This document shows positions 1 to 8,133 of a stretch of DNA of 38,762 bases, piece by piece. The notes beneath the pieces were generated by a model. It was not told where the DNA came from. It saw only the letters and a program-made list of their open reading frames with translations, and made no database searches. Position 1 is the stretch's first letter; each line of letters starts with the position of its first letter. Source of the stretch: Leptospiraceae bacterium (GTDB lineage Bacteria; Spirochaetota; Leptospiria; Turneriellales; Turneriellaceae); assembly GCA_020440825.1 (NCBI GenBank), contig JAGRNJ010000010.1:1-38762 (forward strand), in the 5' to 3' direction. A program made the translations under genes and the position numbers.

Positions 1-2
1 AG

Positions 3-491
3 GGCGCAAACAATATTGATGTAATATCTACGGATGATATGCTTGCAGGGGTTTTATCTCAACTGAGGGAAAACTGTACTCTTATCATGGCAGCTGCGCC
101 CGCAGATTATAAGCCATTGAAAAAATCAGAAGTAAAAATAAAAAAAACAGAGTCCCCATCTTTAGATCTCGTGCCTAACCCCGATATCTTGAAAACCGTC
201 GGAAAACATGCCAAAGATAAAAACATACCAGTAACCCTGATAGGTTTTGCAGCTGAGACGCATTCAGTAGAAGAGTATGCCAAAAAAAAATTAAAAGAAA
301 AAGATCTTGATATGATTTTCTTAAATGATCTCTCTCGATCAGATTCCGGGTTCGGAGTAGACACCAATCACTTGACTGTTTTTCGACGAGACGGCACTCG
401 AGAAGAATGGCCACTGGCAGGCAAAGAACGTCTTGGCTATATGATTATTCATGAAATTGAAAAATACCGAACCAGCTCTGCCGCAAAATAA
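3..491 (+). CDS. coaBC: CoaBC C-terminal part (phosphopantothenate-cysteine ligase domain), 5' truncated
   Basis: The reading frame is open from the window edge, so the gene starts upstream and only about 163 residues are visible. These match the CoaB half of the bifunctional coenzyme A enzyme, which couples 4'-phosphopantothenate to cysteine using CTP. Visible family signatures are an AAAPADYKP stretch (the AAVADYRP-type substrate/cation loop), the KIKK basic segment, the LVPNPDIL motif and the IGFAAET motif. An in-frame ATG at 39 lies inside the domain and is not the true start. The next gene begins 2 nt after the stop, so the two are probably co-transcribed. The N-terminal flavin decarboxylase half cannot be seen, so a stand-alone CoaB is possible. 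Confidence 0.9.
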   Translation, partial: GANNIDVISTDDMLAGVLSQLRENCTLIMAAAPADYKPLKKSEVKIKKTESPSLDLVPNPDILKTVGKHAKDKNIPVTLIGFAAETHSVEEYAKKKLKEKDLDMIFLNDLSRSDSGFGVDTNHLTVFRRDGTREEWPLAGKERLGYMIIHEIEKYRTSSAAK

Positions 492-493
492 AA

Positions 494-1174
494 ATGACAG
501 CAATTATCTGTGCATTGTATGATGAAGCTTTTGAACTGTTGAAAACTTTGTATCCCGCAAAGGCTAATGGTATACGATACTATATCGGGGTAATCAAAGA
601 TACTCCGGTTTCACTGTATCTGTCCCGACCGGGCTTACCAAACCGGGAGAAAATTCGCCGTTTTCTGCGTTTATATGATTTCCATACCTGTATCAATATC
701 GGTTTTGCCGGTGCTCTCAAGAATAATCTTGAAGTAGGTCAACTGTTGAAGGTTTCTGAAGTTCAGGATTTTTGTAAAAATAAGATCAAGATCAATAAAA
801 CCGGGGTGAAATTAACATCGGTTAACCATCCTGTGGTTGAGGTATCTGAGAAAAATGATCTTCATCTTCTAACTGGCAGTGACATAGTAGATATGGAAGC
901 TTATCGGTTAATCGAACTGCTGCGCGAACCCGAGTTTGCAACAATTGAAGCCCAGGTTCTTAAAATTGTTGGTGATCGATTGTCTGATCGCGACTATCTT
1001 GAGAAAGAAGAATATATGAGATCTTATTTTAAAAGCCGATCAATCATAGCAAAATTGAAAATTATCTTTAATACCGGGGTGGCAGATTTTTTTATACTCT
1101 ACCGCCGAAAAAAAAAGTTACAAAAAAAATTGAAGAGTTCTCTGTTCCACATATTGGTTGGTCAGCAAAAATAA
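494..1174 (+). CDS. Phosphorylase-superfamily nucleosidase (MTAN/PNP-like)
   Basis: A 226-residue protein beginning 2 nt after coaBC. The first 40 residues start with MTAIICALYDEA, resembling the opening strand of nucleoside phosphorylase/MTA-SAH nucleosidase family proteins. NIGFAGAL (about residue 68) matches the G-x-AG base/phosphate loop, and GSDIVDMEAY (about 129-138) matches the DMEx(A/S/Y) segment that holds the ribose-binding Glu in MTAN/PNP enzymes. The protein probably cleaves a nucleoside or related glycoside, but the substrate cannot be read from sequence. The C-terminus is very basic (RRKKKLQKKLK), which is unusual for a soluble nucleosidase. Hopanoid-type HpnG homologues share the fold, but no hopanoid genes are nearby. 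Confidence 0.75.
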   Translation: MTAIICALYDEAFELLKTLYPAKANGIRYYIGVIKDTPVSLYLSRPGLPNREKIRRFLRLYDFHTCINIGFAGALKNNLEVGQLLKVSEVQDFCKNKIKINKTGVKLTSVNHPVVEVSEKNDLHLLTGSDIVDMEAYRLIELLREPEFATIEAQVLKIVGDRLSDRDYLEKEEYMRSYFKSRSIIAKLKIIFNTGVADFFILYRRKKKLQKKLKSSLFHILVGQQK

Positions 1175-1182
1175 AGCCAAGA

Positions 1183-1443
1183 TCAGTCTATCAGTTTAAA
1201 TCTGGAACTGATATTGTTTATTGTCTGGGCAAGTTTTTCATCTTTCAGTGTCACTGCCCGCTCAGAATGTGTTGATAATGAGATTTCAACAACATTGTAA
1301 GAGTTTTTCCAGTCGGGGTGATGATTCATCTTTTCTGCTTCCAGTGCAATCGCTGTCATAAATGAAAAAGCATCTCTGAAATTTTCAAATGTGAATTTTC
1401 TAACCAGTGAGGGGGGGCTAGCAATTTGTTGCCAGTGCTGCAT
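1183..1443 (-). CDS. phhB: Pterin-4-alpha-carbinolamine dehydratase family protein
   Basis: An 86-residue protein of the DCoH/PhhB family, which dehydrates 4a-hydroxytetrahydropterin. The core is complete: EAEKMNHHPDW with the paired catalytic histidines, then N-x-YN-V-x-I-x-L-x-TH and the late T-x-x-D-x-x-LA segment. The usual G after THS is replaced (SERAVTLKDEKLA), a modest departure. The start ATG is preceded by AGGAGAG about 7 nt upstream. It is the last gene of the minus-strand glutathione operon, 3 nt after the DUF4159 gene. No aromatic amino acid hydroxylase is visible in the window, so the physiological pterin substrate is unknown. Confidence 0.85.
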   Translation of the reverse strand: MQHWQQIASPPSLVRKFTFENFRDAFSFMTAIALEAEKMNHHPDWKNSYNVVEISLSTHSERAVTLKDEKLAQTINNISSRFKLID

Positions 1444-1446
1444 ACT

Positions 1447-2121
1447 TTACTCTCCTAACAACGCATAGTGAAGTACATTGACTCCCATTCTTAAAGCCGA
1501 TTCATGCTTGACGGGACCATCCCCGTGAACTTCCAGATCTTCCCAGCCGTCGCCAAGATCGGTATTGAATGCATAAAAGGCTACCATGCGGCCACGGTAA
1601 AATAATCCCAGTGCCTTAGGGGCTCCGCCATAATGCTCATGAATCTTGGGTACTCCGTTTTTTATTTGATAAGGCGCCTGAAAAATTGTATGTGAAAATG
1701 GCAGTTCCTGCAATCGTGATCCCGGGAAAAGTGAGTTCAATTCTGTGCGAATGTTTTTATCCATTCCAAAGTTATCATCTGCAAAAAGAAAACCGCCATT
1801 CGTAAGAAATTCCCTTAAATTATCTCGTTCACTCTCGCTAAGCTGAAAACCTTTATGACCTGTAAAATAAATGACCGGTACTTTTCGCCAGGTCGAGTCG
1901 GCAAAAGACACGGTTTGTTCGCGGGTTTCTATTTTTGATCGGGTTACCAGTGCAAAGCGTTGCAACAAATTGGGAAGACTGCTTGGGTTAGAGTACCAGT
2001 CTCCGCCCTGGTACTTTAATCTGCCGATTGAAATTCTTGCCGCATCAGCGAAAGAAAAGTTTATTGAGAAAAGAAAAAGAATACCAACAGCAACTGCCTT
2101 TGACCGGTTAAGAATGTGCAT
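1447..2121 (-). CDS. Secreted DUF4159-family protein
   Basis: A protein of about 224 residues. I use the ATG at 2121 because it puts a typical signal peptide first (MHILNRSK, then a hydrophobic run ending SFADA); the in-frame upstream alternative at 2148 is a TTG and would add nine polar residues. The mature part resembles DUF4159: RLKYQGGDWYSNPSSL near the N-terminus, a VIYFTGHKGFQL strand, LREFLTNGGFLFADDN and a C-terminal VNVLHYAL helix. In the family these features form a class I glutaminase-like/Rossmann fold of unknown function. It is probably periplasmic. The start overlaps the end of gshB by 14 nt, implying translational coupling within the glutathione operon. Confidence 0.75.
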   Translation of the reverse strand: MHILNRSKAVAVGILFLFSINFSFADAARISIGRLKYQGGDWYSNPSSLPNLLQRFALVTRSKIETREQTVSFADSTWRKVPVIYFTGHKGFQLSESERDNLREFLTNGGFLFADDNFGMDKNIRTELNSLFPGSRLQELPFSHTIFQAPYQIKNGVPKIHEHYGGAPKALGLFYRGRMVAFYAFNTDLGDGWEDLEVHGDGPVKHESALRMGVNVLHYALLGE

Positions 2122-3073
2122 TATTCTTTGCCTGAGTTCTGTGTTCAATTGCTTCGATGACTTGCAAATCTAGTCTTTTCCCGTACGCAGAAATCATTTC
2201 ACGCAAACAGGTTGGTGATGTAACATTCACCTCGATCAGGGTCTCTCCTATAATATCGATTCCTACGAAAAATAGATCTAATTTATTTAAATAGGGTTTC
2301 AGTTTTTCTATTATTTCTAATTCCCGTGGGGTAATCTCGGCCGGCAATGCCTTACCGCCCGCTGCAAAATTATTTCTGTGATCAGTTTCTGAATGCATTC
2401 GCAAGATTGCGCCCAAGGGCTCCCCATCTAACAATAGAATCCGTTTATCACCTTCTGTAGCGGCCGGCAGATATTTTTGCAGAATAACATATTCTTTGCC
2501 TTGCGCAGATAAGGTTTCGAAAATAACATTTGCATTTTTATCTTCAACTTCAGTTAAGAATACACTCGCCCCACCAAAGCCATTGGCAGGCTTTACAGCT
2601 ATCTTTTTATGCTCCTGTAAAAATTTTTGAAAGTCTGTTAGATCACAGGTTATTTCTGTGATTGGGGTTACGTCATTAAATTGTGCTGCCCAAATCTTCT
2701 CGTTGACGCTTCGTAATCCCAGCGTTGAATTGATGACAGGTATTTCTTCAGGTAAATAATCGAGAAACCAAGTATGGGTCAAATATTTTGCATCGAACGG
2801 AGGGTCAGTTCGAATCAGAAATGCATTTATTTCATCTGCTTTCAATTCACGTTTCTCATGAAACAGAAACGGCTCAGACTTATTATCTGTTGGCGTAACC
2901 CGTTCGGCTTTCAGAACTAATTTGCCGGCCCGTAAGACAAATGAATTTGCAAATACTACCCATGCTTCGTGGCCACGTTCAACAGCGGCGAGCATGAGCA
3001 CGTAAGAAGTATCTTTCGATATTTTTAAACCAGCAAGCGGATCAACAAGAAATACGAACTTCATTGCCGACAT
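2108..3073 (-). CDS. gshB: Glutathione synthetase (ATP-grasp, GshB type)
   Basis: A 321-residue protein, close to the usual GshB length. It adds glycine to gamma-glutamylcysteine with ATP hydrolysis. The sequence follows GshB throughout: KFVFLVDPLAGLKISKDTSYVLMLAA at the N-terminus, AFLIRTDPPFDAKYL (the RxDPPFD motif), a KPANGFGGASVFL ATP-grasp loop, the EGDKRILLLDG segment, an NFAAGG-type glycine loop and a C-terminal FVGIDIIG...EVNVTSPTCLREM. The ATG at 3073 is used; a second ATG at 3064 (MKFVFLVDP) is equally plausible. It overlaps gshA by 32 nt, so the two biosynthetic steps are encoded as a coupled pair. Confidence 0.95.
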   Translation of the reverse strand: MSAMKFVFLVDPLAGLKISKDTSYVLMLAAVERGHEAWVVFANSFVLRAGKLVLKAERVTPTDNKSEPFLFHEKRELKADEINAFLIRTDPPFDAKYLTHTWFLDYLPEEIPVINSTLGLRSVNEKIWAAQFNDVTPITEITCDLTDFQKFLQEHKKIAVKPANGFGGASVFLTEVEDKNANVIFETLSAQGKEYVILQKYLPAATEGDKRILLLDGEPLGAILRMHSETDHRNNFAAGGKALPAEITPRELEIIEKLKPYLNKLDLFFVGIDIIGETLIEVNVTSPTCLREMISAYGKRLDLQVIEAIEHRTQAKNNAHS

Positions 3074-4292
3074 TGTTTTGCAATTCGTTGATCTCTAATC
3101 GTGCAGATAGACCGGCAAGACGGGTCATCGTTTTGTACATATACATCTGTTTTTCACAAATTCCGTACTCAGAAGATTTGCCGAGCTCAAAAGGTTCAAA
3201 AATCATGCCGGTTGAATTCAAATTCTCGCGGTCGTTCTTCTCATTATTAATTCTGAAAAAGGAACCAATAGTCTGTGAACCGATTTGATACAGACACACT
3301 TCAGCAGATTTCTCATTGCGACGAATGATCGTAGGAACACCTTCTTGTAAAATGAACGAATCAATGACTCTGGCAGATTTGCCCTTAAATAAACGATTTT
3401 TATTTTTCCGGTTCATTCCTGCAATTTCAGAGGCATCTTCAACAGGCAGTAATCCCATGCCGTAAGTTCCATAATCTGCCTTCAAAAACAGGAATGGTTT
3501 TGAGTCTATTTCATATTCCTTATATTTTTCAGCTATTGATTTCAGAAGTTCAGCAGCATTATCAGCAAGCCGTTCCCGATCTGCATCGATGTTGATGTCA
3601 ACATGGTTTTCGCGCCGCCACAGAGAGGTTATAAACCAGGGATCTAAACCTGCACGCTCAGCTAAGATAGCAGCCAAAGAGTCCATGAAATGAAAATGGC
3701 GAGACTTGAGTCTCGAATGCCAACCCGCTTTCGGTGAGGGATACACCTTCAGGTTTTCGCTCAACAAAGGCTCAGGTATGCCTTTCATTAGATCATTATT
3801 GAGTATTACAATATCTGGCTTTGCTACGGCCAAAGCTTTTTCGAGAGTATAGACTTTAAGGGCTTTGCCAGAGATACTTTCCAGGTTTAAAGAATCATCG
3901 CCGTCATATGTTTCACCTTCGACCTGAAAGGCTGTGGAAAAAGTCACCGTTGCGCCTGATCTGCTCAATAGTTCTTTCAGTACGACTACATTTTCCAGAT
4001 ACCATTTATTTCTTGTATGCTCTTCAATGACAAGTAAAATTGACTTTGGTGCATTCAGGCATTCTTCGAGCAGACGATATGTCTGGGTAGCGGCATTAAA
4101 ACGGTCATTTACGTGTATATTGTTGAATCCCGCAGGATAAAGGTTCGTATCAACGATCGCAGCTTTAAACCCGGCATCGCGTACATCTACTGAACTGTAA
4201 AAAATTCCGCCTGACTCTTCTTCTTTAATTTTCAGCCATGAGTCTAGGCTGTCGCGGGCAGTATAAAGTTTCTCTGCCAGAAGACGATTCAC
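3042..4292 (-). CDS. gshA: Glutamate-cysteine ligase, GshA (PF08886) type
   Basis: A 416-residue protein that ligates glutamate and cysteine, the first step of glutathione synthesis. It is not the E. coli-type GCS but resembles the GshA family known from Acidithiobacillus and some other bacteria. Recognisable segments are NIHVNDRF, LLVIEEHTRNKWYLENV, PSPKAGWHSRLKSRHF, PFLFLKADYGTYGMG (nucleotide-grasp-like loop) and FILQEGVPTIIR. The start is GTG at 4292, overlapping the stop of the CGFS glutaredoxin by 4 nt (GTGA arrangement). It sits between a glutaredoxin and gshB, giving a complete glutathione synthesis and use cassette. Confidence 0.9.
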   Translation of the reverse strand: MNRLLAEKLYTARDSLDSWLKIKEEESGGIFYSSVDVRDAGFKAAIVDTNLYPAGFNNIHVNDRFNAATQTYRLLEECLNAPKSILLVIEEHTRNKWYLENVVVLKELLSRSGATVTFSTAFQVEGETYDGDDSLNLESISGKALKVYTLEKALAVAKPDIVILNNDLMKGIPEPLLSENLKVYPSPKAGWHSRLKSRHFHFMDSLAAILAERAGLDPWFITSLWRRENHVDINIDADRERLADNAAELLKSIAEKYKEYEIDSKPFLFLKADYGTYGMGLLPVEDASEIAGMNRKNKNRLFKGKSARVIDSFILQEGVPTIIRRNEKSAEVCLYQIGSQTIGSFFRINNEKNDRENLNSTGMIFEPFELGKSSEYGICEKQMYMYKTMTRLAGLSARLEINELQNNVGNEVRISC

Positions 4293-4612
4293 GATTTTAT
4301 ACCAACCAGATCTTGTAATTCTCCGTTCTGGTACATTTCAGTTACGATATCGCAACCTCCTACAAATTCTCCCTTAACATACAATTGAGGCAGGGTTGGC
4401 CATTCAGAGTATTGTTTAACTGCTTCTCGAACATTCTGATCTGCCAGTACATCTCTGGTTTCGTATTCAACCTGCAGAGAATTCAAGATTTGCACAACCT
4501 GTGCCGAAAAACCGCAGCGAGGCATTGTGCGATCGCCTTTCATGTACAGCAGTATATTATTTGCTTTAACTTCATCGTCAATTTTTTTCAAGGTTTCCTT
4601 TAGTGCTTCCAT
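4289..4612 (-). CDS. grxD: Monothiol CGFS glutaredoxin (Grx4/GrxD type)
   Basis: A 107-residue protein. The monothiol active site is RCGFSAQ; LYMKGDR upstream, the WPTLPQLYVKGEFVGGCDI block (cis-Pro and glutathione-binding GG) and DIVTEMYQNGEL downstream are the standard Grx4 signature. CGFS glutaredoxins bind a bridging [2Fe-2S] cluster with glutathione and pass it to acceptors or sense iron, commonly with a BolA partner. A GGAG Shine-Dalgarno lies about 8 nt before the ATG. The bolA gene is immediately upstream (4 nt gap) and gshA immediately downstream, so partner protein and cofactor enzymes are co-expressed. Confidence 0.95.
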   Translation of the reverse strand: MEALKETLKKIDDEVKANNILLYMKGDRTMPRCGFSAQVVQILNSLQVEYETRDVLADQNVREAVKQYSEWPTLPQLYVKGEFVGGCDIVTEMYQNGELQDLVGIKS

Positions 4613-4616
4613 TGTA

Positions 4617-4883
4617 TTACTCCGTTTCTAAATTATACTGATGTTTTTCCTGATTCCATTTTTCAGGAGTGAATGTTTTTAGTCCCATGGCATGTACTTT
4701 CTCTTTGAGATGGGCACTAAGCGCCGACATTACAGCTCGGTGCTGTTTTATCAGAGGCTGGCCGTCAAAACTCTCAGAGACTACAACCGCCTGCAAATGC
4801 TGACCATCCCGATAAGGATCGAGAATGTAAGCAGTTGCACCCGGAATCGCTTTTTCAATCGTATACTTTAGTTCGTCTAACAT
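4617..4883 (-). CDS. bolA: BolA/IbaG-family protein
   Basis: An 88-residue BolA-like protein. The hallmark is LQAVVVSESFDGQPLIKQHRAVMSAL, matching the family signature h-x-V-x-V-x-S-x-x-F-x-G-x-x-x-x-x-R/QHR. The conserved histidine in QHR is a cluster ligand in BolA-Grx complexes. A C-terminal KVHAMGLKTFTPEKW segment, also standard for the family, follows. The product is cytosolic and probably forms a [2Fe-2S]-bridged heterodimer with the CGFS glutaredoxin encoded 4 nt downstream. Members of this family act in iron-sulfur cluster delivery or in transcription; which applies here cannot be decided from sequence. Confidence 0.9.
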   Translation of the reverse strand: MLDELKYTIEKAIPGATAYILDPYRDGQHLQAVVVSESFDGQPLIKQHRAVMSALSAHLKEKVHAMGLKTFTPEKWNQEKHQYNLETE

Positions 4884-4982
4884 AGTTATTCTTACTCACA
4901 TTTTATAAAATTCCATTCATCACGACGAATATATATGAGGTGGGTCAGGGGGCAGACGTAACAGTGGTTTTTATTCAGTTTT

Positions 4983-5222
4983 TTATAGCCTATTTTTCTT
5001 AAACCATTCTATGATGTCTAAAGATTCATATAACGGCTTTCCCTCAATGACGAGGCAGGGCACCTGGCTTTTGCCGCCGATTCTGATCAGTTCATCGCGG
5101 TTTGACGGTTCTTTAAGAATGTCTTTCATAGTTACTTGAATATTATTTTGCTGCATGAACTGCAGTACTCTTCTACAGTACGGGCATGATTCAAAATAGT
5201 ACAGCTGCAGTTTCATGCTCAT
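4983..5222 (-). CDS. Dithiol glutaredoxin (CPYC)
   Basis: A 79-residue glutaredoxin with the dithiol motif ESCPYCRR near residues 12-18, the cis-proline loop SQVPCLVIEG and a C-terminal helix YESLDIIEWFKKN, replacing the usual G-x-S-D-D by YESLDI. It should reduce disulfides or deglutathionylate proteins with electrons from glutathione, fitting the gsh genes downstream in the same orientation. About 100 nt separate it from bolA, so it may belong to the operon or have its own transcript. The start could be the ATG at 5222 or the one two codons later; neither has a clear Shine-Dalgarno. Confidence 0.9.
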   Translation of the reverse strand: MSMKLQLYYFESCPYCRRVLQFMQQNNIQVTMKDILKEPSNRDELIRIGGKSQVPCLVIEGKPLYESLDIIEWFKKNRL

Positions 5223-5271
5223 AAAGTACCAAAAGAAATAAAGATTTTCAATAATAACGGATGACCCATCT

Positions 5272-5958
5272 CTATTGTGGGCGGTTCGCCAGATATTTAT
5301 CTACTGCATCTTGTTTTTGTTTGAGACGCGCAAGGTGATTTCCTGTATAGACTGCAAAATTTATCTCATCGGTCATGATTTCATGGCGAATACTTTCGAG
5401 GGAACCAAGATCGAGTTCGAAATTATATTGACTGGCTTCTTTGGCATAATCTCTGGCTTTTTCCCAATAGGGCAATGCTTCGCGGTAAAAACCTTCTGCC
5501 ACTGCAAACGAAACTTTTAATTCATCTGCGAAATCAAGATTATAAAAATATAAATGCCGCTTATCGTACTGCGAGCCAAGCCGCAGATAAGAACGCATAA
5601 TCTTGAGATTGATATGCATGAACATCATCAATCTGTACTTATGATACTGTTCCGGTGTCTCTATTTTACATAAGGCCTGAGACGGATGCCTGAATTTTTT
5701 TTCGAGGGCTATTTTCAAAAAAAAGATATTGCGACGAAGTTCTTCTGTCCCGTAAATCTGTTTGAGTGAATACAACAGAAAAAAATCTTCAACAAACTGC
5801 GGATTCCACTGGTGCAGACGTTTGGGAATCCAGTCGCTGAATTTAGTGTACATTTCAGACTGGTCATAGTAATAATCAAGGCGCAATTGTGCTGCCAAAT
5901 TGGCTGTAACCAGGGTCAGCACTAAAGTTGCAACTAATCTTCGACCAGATAGAAACAC
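5272..5958 (-). CDS. Secreted helical protein of unknown function
   Basis: A 228-residue protein I do not recognise. The first 24 residues look like a signal peptide (basic FLSGRR, hydrophobic LVATLVLTLVTANLA, cleavage near AAQ), so it is exported. The mature part is rich in Tyr, Phe, Lys and Glu, is predicted largely helical and contains no obvious catalytic motif. Segments such as FAVAEGFYREALPYWEKARDYAKEA resemble a TPR-like helix pair. The start is GTG at 5958, with no better ATG upstream. It precedes the glutaredoxin by 49 nt on the same strand and is divergent from gmhA. Confidence 0.65.
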   Translation of the reverse strand: MFLSGRRLVATLVLTLVTANLAAQLRLDYYYDQSEMYTKFSDWIPKRLHQWNPQFVEDFFLLYSLKQIYGTEELRRNIFFLKIALEKKFRHPSQALCKIETPEQYHKYRLMMFMHINLKIMRSYLRLGSQYDKRHLYFYNLDFADELKVSFAVAEGFYREALPYWEKARDYAKEASQYNFELDLGSLESIRHEIMTDEINFAVYTGNHLARLKQKQDAVDKYLANRPQ

Positions 5959-6047
5959 AGTATATAGTCGGCAAAAATTCGATTTTTAAGAAGTAAAAGA
6001 AGGTGAATAATACTCGCAGGTGTGACGATAATCTTTAAAGAGGACGT

Positions 6048-6635
6048 ATGGGTAATTATTCAGACAATATAGCCAGACAAATCGAAGAGAGCATTGCAGT
6101 AAAGAATATGCTGCTCAAAGAATCTGATTCGATTGAAAATGCCGGTTTATTGTGCGCCCTGGCTTTGAAGAACAATAAAAAATTATTGCTGTGTGGCAAT
6201 GGTGGGTCGGCAGCAGATGCCCAGCATATAGCCGCCGAGCTGGTGATTCGTTTTAAAGGCGGTAATGAACGTCGGGGATTACCCGCCATGACTCTTTCGC
6301 CTGACCCGTCAACGATAACGGCGTGTGGCAATGACTATGGTTTTGAAAAACTGTTTTCGAGAGGGGTTGAAGCCTTTGGTCAGCCTGGCGATGTTCTAGT
6401 GGGAATTTCAACTTCAGGTAACTCCCAGAATGTACTGTATGCCATAGAAGAGGCCCGAAAAAAAGAAATGAAGATTATATTATTGTTGGGTGGCAGTGGT
6501 GGCAAAATGAAAGGGATGGGAGATGTCAATGTTACTGTACCGTCTTCTGTAACAGCTCGAATTCAAGAGAGCCACATTACAATTGGTCATATTATCTGCT
6601 CAATCATAGAAAAGGAATTATTCAATCTCGATTAG
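6048..6635 (+). CDS. gmhA: SIS-domain phosphosugar isomerase, sedoheptulose-7-phosphate isomerase type
   Basis: A 195-residue single SIS domain of normal GmhA length. It should convert sedoheptulose 7-phosphate to D-glycero-D-manno-heptose 7-phosphate, the entry to LPS heptose synthesis. Evidence: LLCGNGGSAADAQHIAAELVIRF (phosphate loop and catalytic Glu), GNDYGFEKLFSRGVEA, GDVLVGISTSGNSQNVL and the C-terminal TARIQESHITIGHIICSIIE with the active-site histidine. AGAGGA lies a few nt before the ATG. The chemoreceptor gene starts at the very next base, so they are translationally adjacent although functionally unrelated. DiaA-like SIS proteins are a less likely alternative. Confidence 0.88.
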   Translation: MGNYSDNIARQIEESIAVKNMLLKESDSIENAGLLCALALKNNKKLLLCGNGGSAADAQHIAAELVIRFKGGNERRGLPAMTLSPDPSTITACGNDYGFEKLFSRGVEAFGQPGDVLVGISTSGNSQNVLYAIEEARKKEMKIILLLGGSGGKMKGMGDVNVTVPSSVTARIQESHITIGHIICSIIEKELFNLD

Positions 6636-8132
6636 ATGATACGACATTTTTTAAACCTCCCAATCTGGATCAAACTGGTAATACTCACAACCGGGCTTTT
6701 CACGGTTGCGGGTTCGGGTATGACAATCTATACAACCATGACCCAGAAAAGTATTGCCATTGAACAGGCTAGAGAGTTTGCCGAGGGCATTGAGCAGATT
6801 ACCCTTGCCGGACTCACCAGTATGATGATGACAAATACCATTGATCAACGGGAAATTTTTTTAAGCCAGATCAACAAGAGCTCTAATATCAAGTACTTAA
6901 AAATATTGAGAGGCGAAGAGGTTAACAAACAGTTTGGCGCAGGAAAAGGTTCAGAAATGAATCCTGATAAAGATGAAAAAAGCGTTCTCAATACAGGGAA
7001 ACTTATCAACCGAATTGTAGAAACTGACACGGGTAATCATCTCGAAATTATTAATCCCATTAAAGCGGCAAGAAATTACCTGGGCCGTCCCTGCCTTGGC
7101 TGTCACAATGTGCAGGAAGGTGCTATTCTCGGAGCTTTCAGTGTAAAAATTTCTCTCGAAAATGTAGATGCAAGAGCGGATGACTTTACCCTCAAATTAT
7201 ATTTGATAGGGTTTTCATTGTTTCTGTTCTTAACACTGGGAATCTTTTATTCGAGCCGATATTTTATTGGCAGACCATTGCAATATATGGTTTCAGAAAT
7301 TAAAAGGGTTTCAGAAGGTGATCTAACCCGTCAGATACATAATCGTTCTACCGATGAAATCGGCAGATTAATCATGACTGTAAATCATATGATCAGTTCG
7401 CTGGAAAATACAGTGAAGCTTACCCGCAACAGCTCTGAAGATTTGAATTCTTTGTCTGAAAGTGTAAAATCAATTTCAGAATTAATGCAAGACAGTGCCC
7501 AAGACCAGGCCCAGCTGCTTGCTGAAAAGTTAAAACTGCTTGAATCTATAGGGCATAATATTACCGAGAATGCAGATCTAGCTGGTAAGTCGGGAAAAAT
7601 TGCCTCCCAGGTTTCAGAAAGTGCAACCGATACCAACGAGGCTGTGAGCGCAACCATCCGCGCAATGAATGAAATTGTCGAAAAAATTAGCATTGTGCAG
7701 GAAATTGCAGAACAGACTAATTTACTTGCATTGAATGCAACAATCGAAGCAGCGCGTGCCGGTGAATATGGCCGTGGTTTCGCAGTAGTTGCCTCTGAAG
7801 TAGGCAAGCTTGCCGAAACCAGCAGTACCGCAAGTAAAGAAATCGGAGATATGGCAAAAAGCAGCATTGAAATTGCCCGCAATGCAGGTGAGATGTTAAA
7901 AAACCTGATGCCCAGAATTTCAGAAACCAAAACCAGTATTGAAGAAGTCAGCTCTTCAACAAGAACCCAGCTCACAGAAGTTACTGAAATCAAGAACTTC
8001 ATAAACAGTATGCAAAATGAAAGCCAGAATTCTGTTAAGATCGCCAATGATCTTGCCCAGAGTTCACAAAAGCTGGCCGGTCAATCTTCAGAATTGCTCA
8101 ATCTTGTTTCTGAATTCCAATTAAAAGAATAA
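6636..8132 (+). CDS. Methyl-accepting chemotaxis protein with CxxCH haem motif in the sensor domain
   Basis: A 498-residue transmembrane chemoreceptor. TM1 spans about residues 11-33; an extracytoplasmic sensor of about 150 residues ends with CLGCH (C153, C156, H157), the covalent haem c motif, followed by [12 protein letters not shown]2 spans about 186-208. HAMP (about 210-262) begins GRPLQYM. The cytoplasmic coiled coil carries the hairpin tip [39 protein letters not shown] (split here: about 355-395), which docks CheA/CheW. Sensor PAS-like domains with one haem c occur in Geobacter chemoreceptors such as GSU0935 and GSU0582, where they respond to redox or gas ligands; the same role here is inferred. 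The gene abuts gmhA with no gap and lacks a C-terminal CheR pentapeptide. Confidence 0.93.
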   Translation: MIRHFLNLPIWIKLVILTTGLFTVAGSGMTIYTTMTQKSIAIEQAREFAEGIEQITLAGLTSMMMTNTIDQREIFLSQINKSSNIKYLKILRGEEVNKQFGAGKGSEMNPDKDEKSVLNTGKLINRIVETDTGNHLEIINPIKAARNYLGRPCLGCHNVQEGAILGAFSVKISLENVDARADDFTLKLYLIGFSLFLFLTLGIFYSSRYFIGRPLQYMVSEIKRVSEGDLTRQIHNRSTDEIGRLIMTVNHMISSLENTVKLTRNSSEDLNSLSESVKSISELMQDSAQDQAQLLAEKLKLLESIGHNITENADLAGKSGKIASQVSESATDTNEAVSATIRAMNEIVEKISIVQEIAEQTNLLALNATIEAARAGEYGRGFAVVASEVGKLAETSSTASKEIGDMAKSSIEIARNAGEMLKNLMPRISETKTSIEEVSSSTRTQLTEVTEIKNFINSMQNESQNSVKIANDLAQSSQKLAGQSSELLNLVSEFQLKE

Positions 8133-8133
8133 C

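Noticed and set aside
2108..2148. TTG start at 2148 for the DUF4159 gene
   Set aside because: It would place polar residues before the signal peptide; ATG 2121 gives a normal signal peptide.
7385..8047. A 220-codon ORF antisense to the chemoreceptor signalling domain
   Set aside because: Its sequence is Ser/Ala/Ile-rich low complexity, as expected from the complement of a coiled-coil gene; the plus-strand product has full chemoreceptor motifs.
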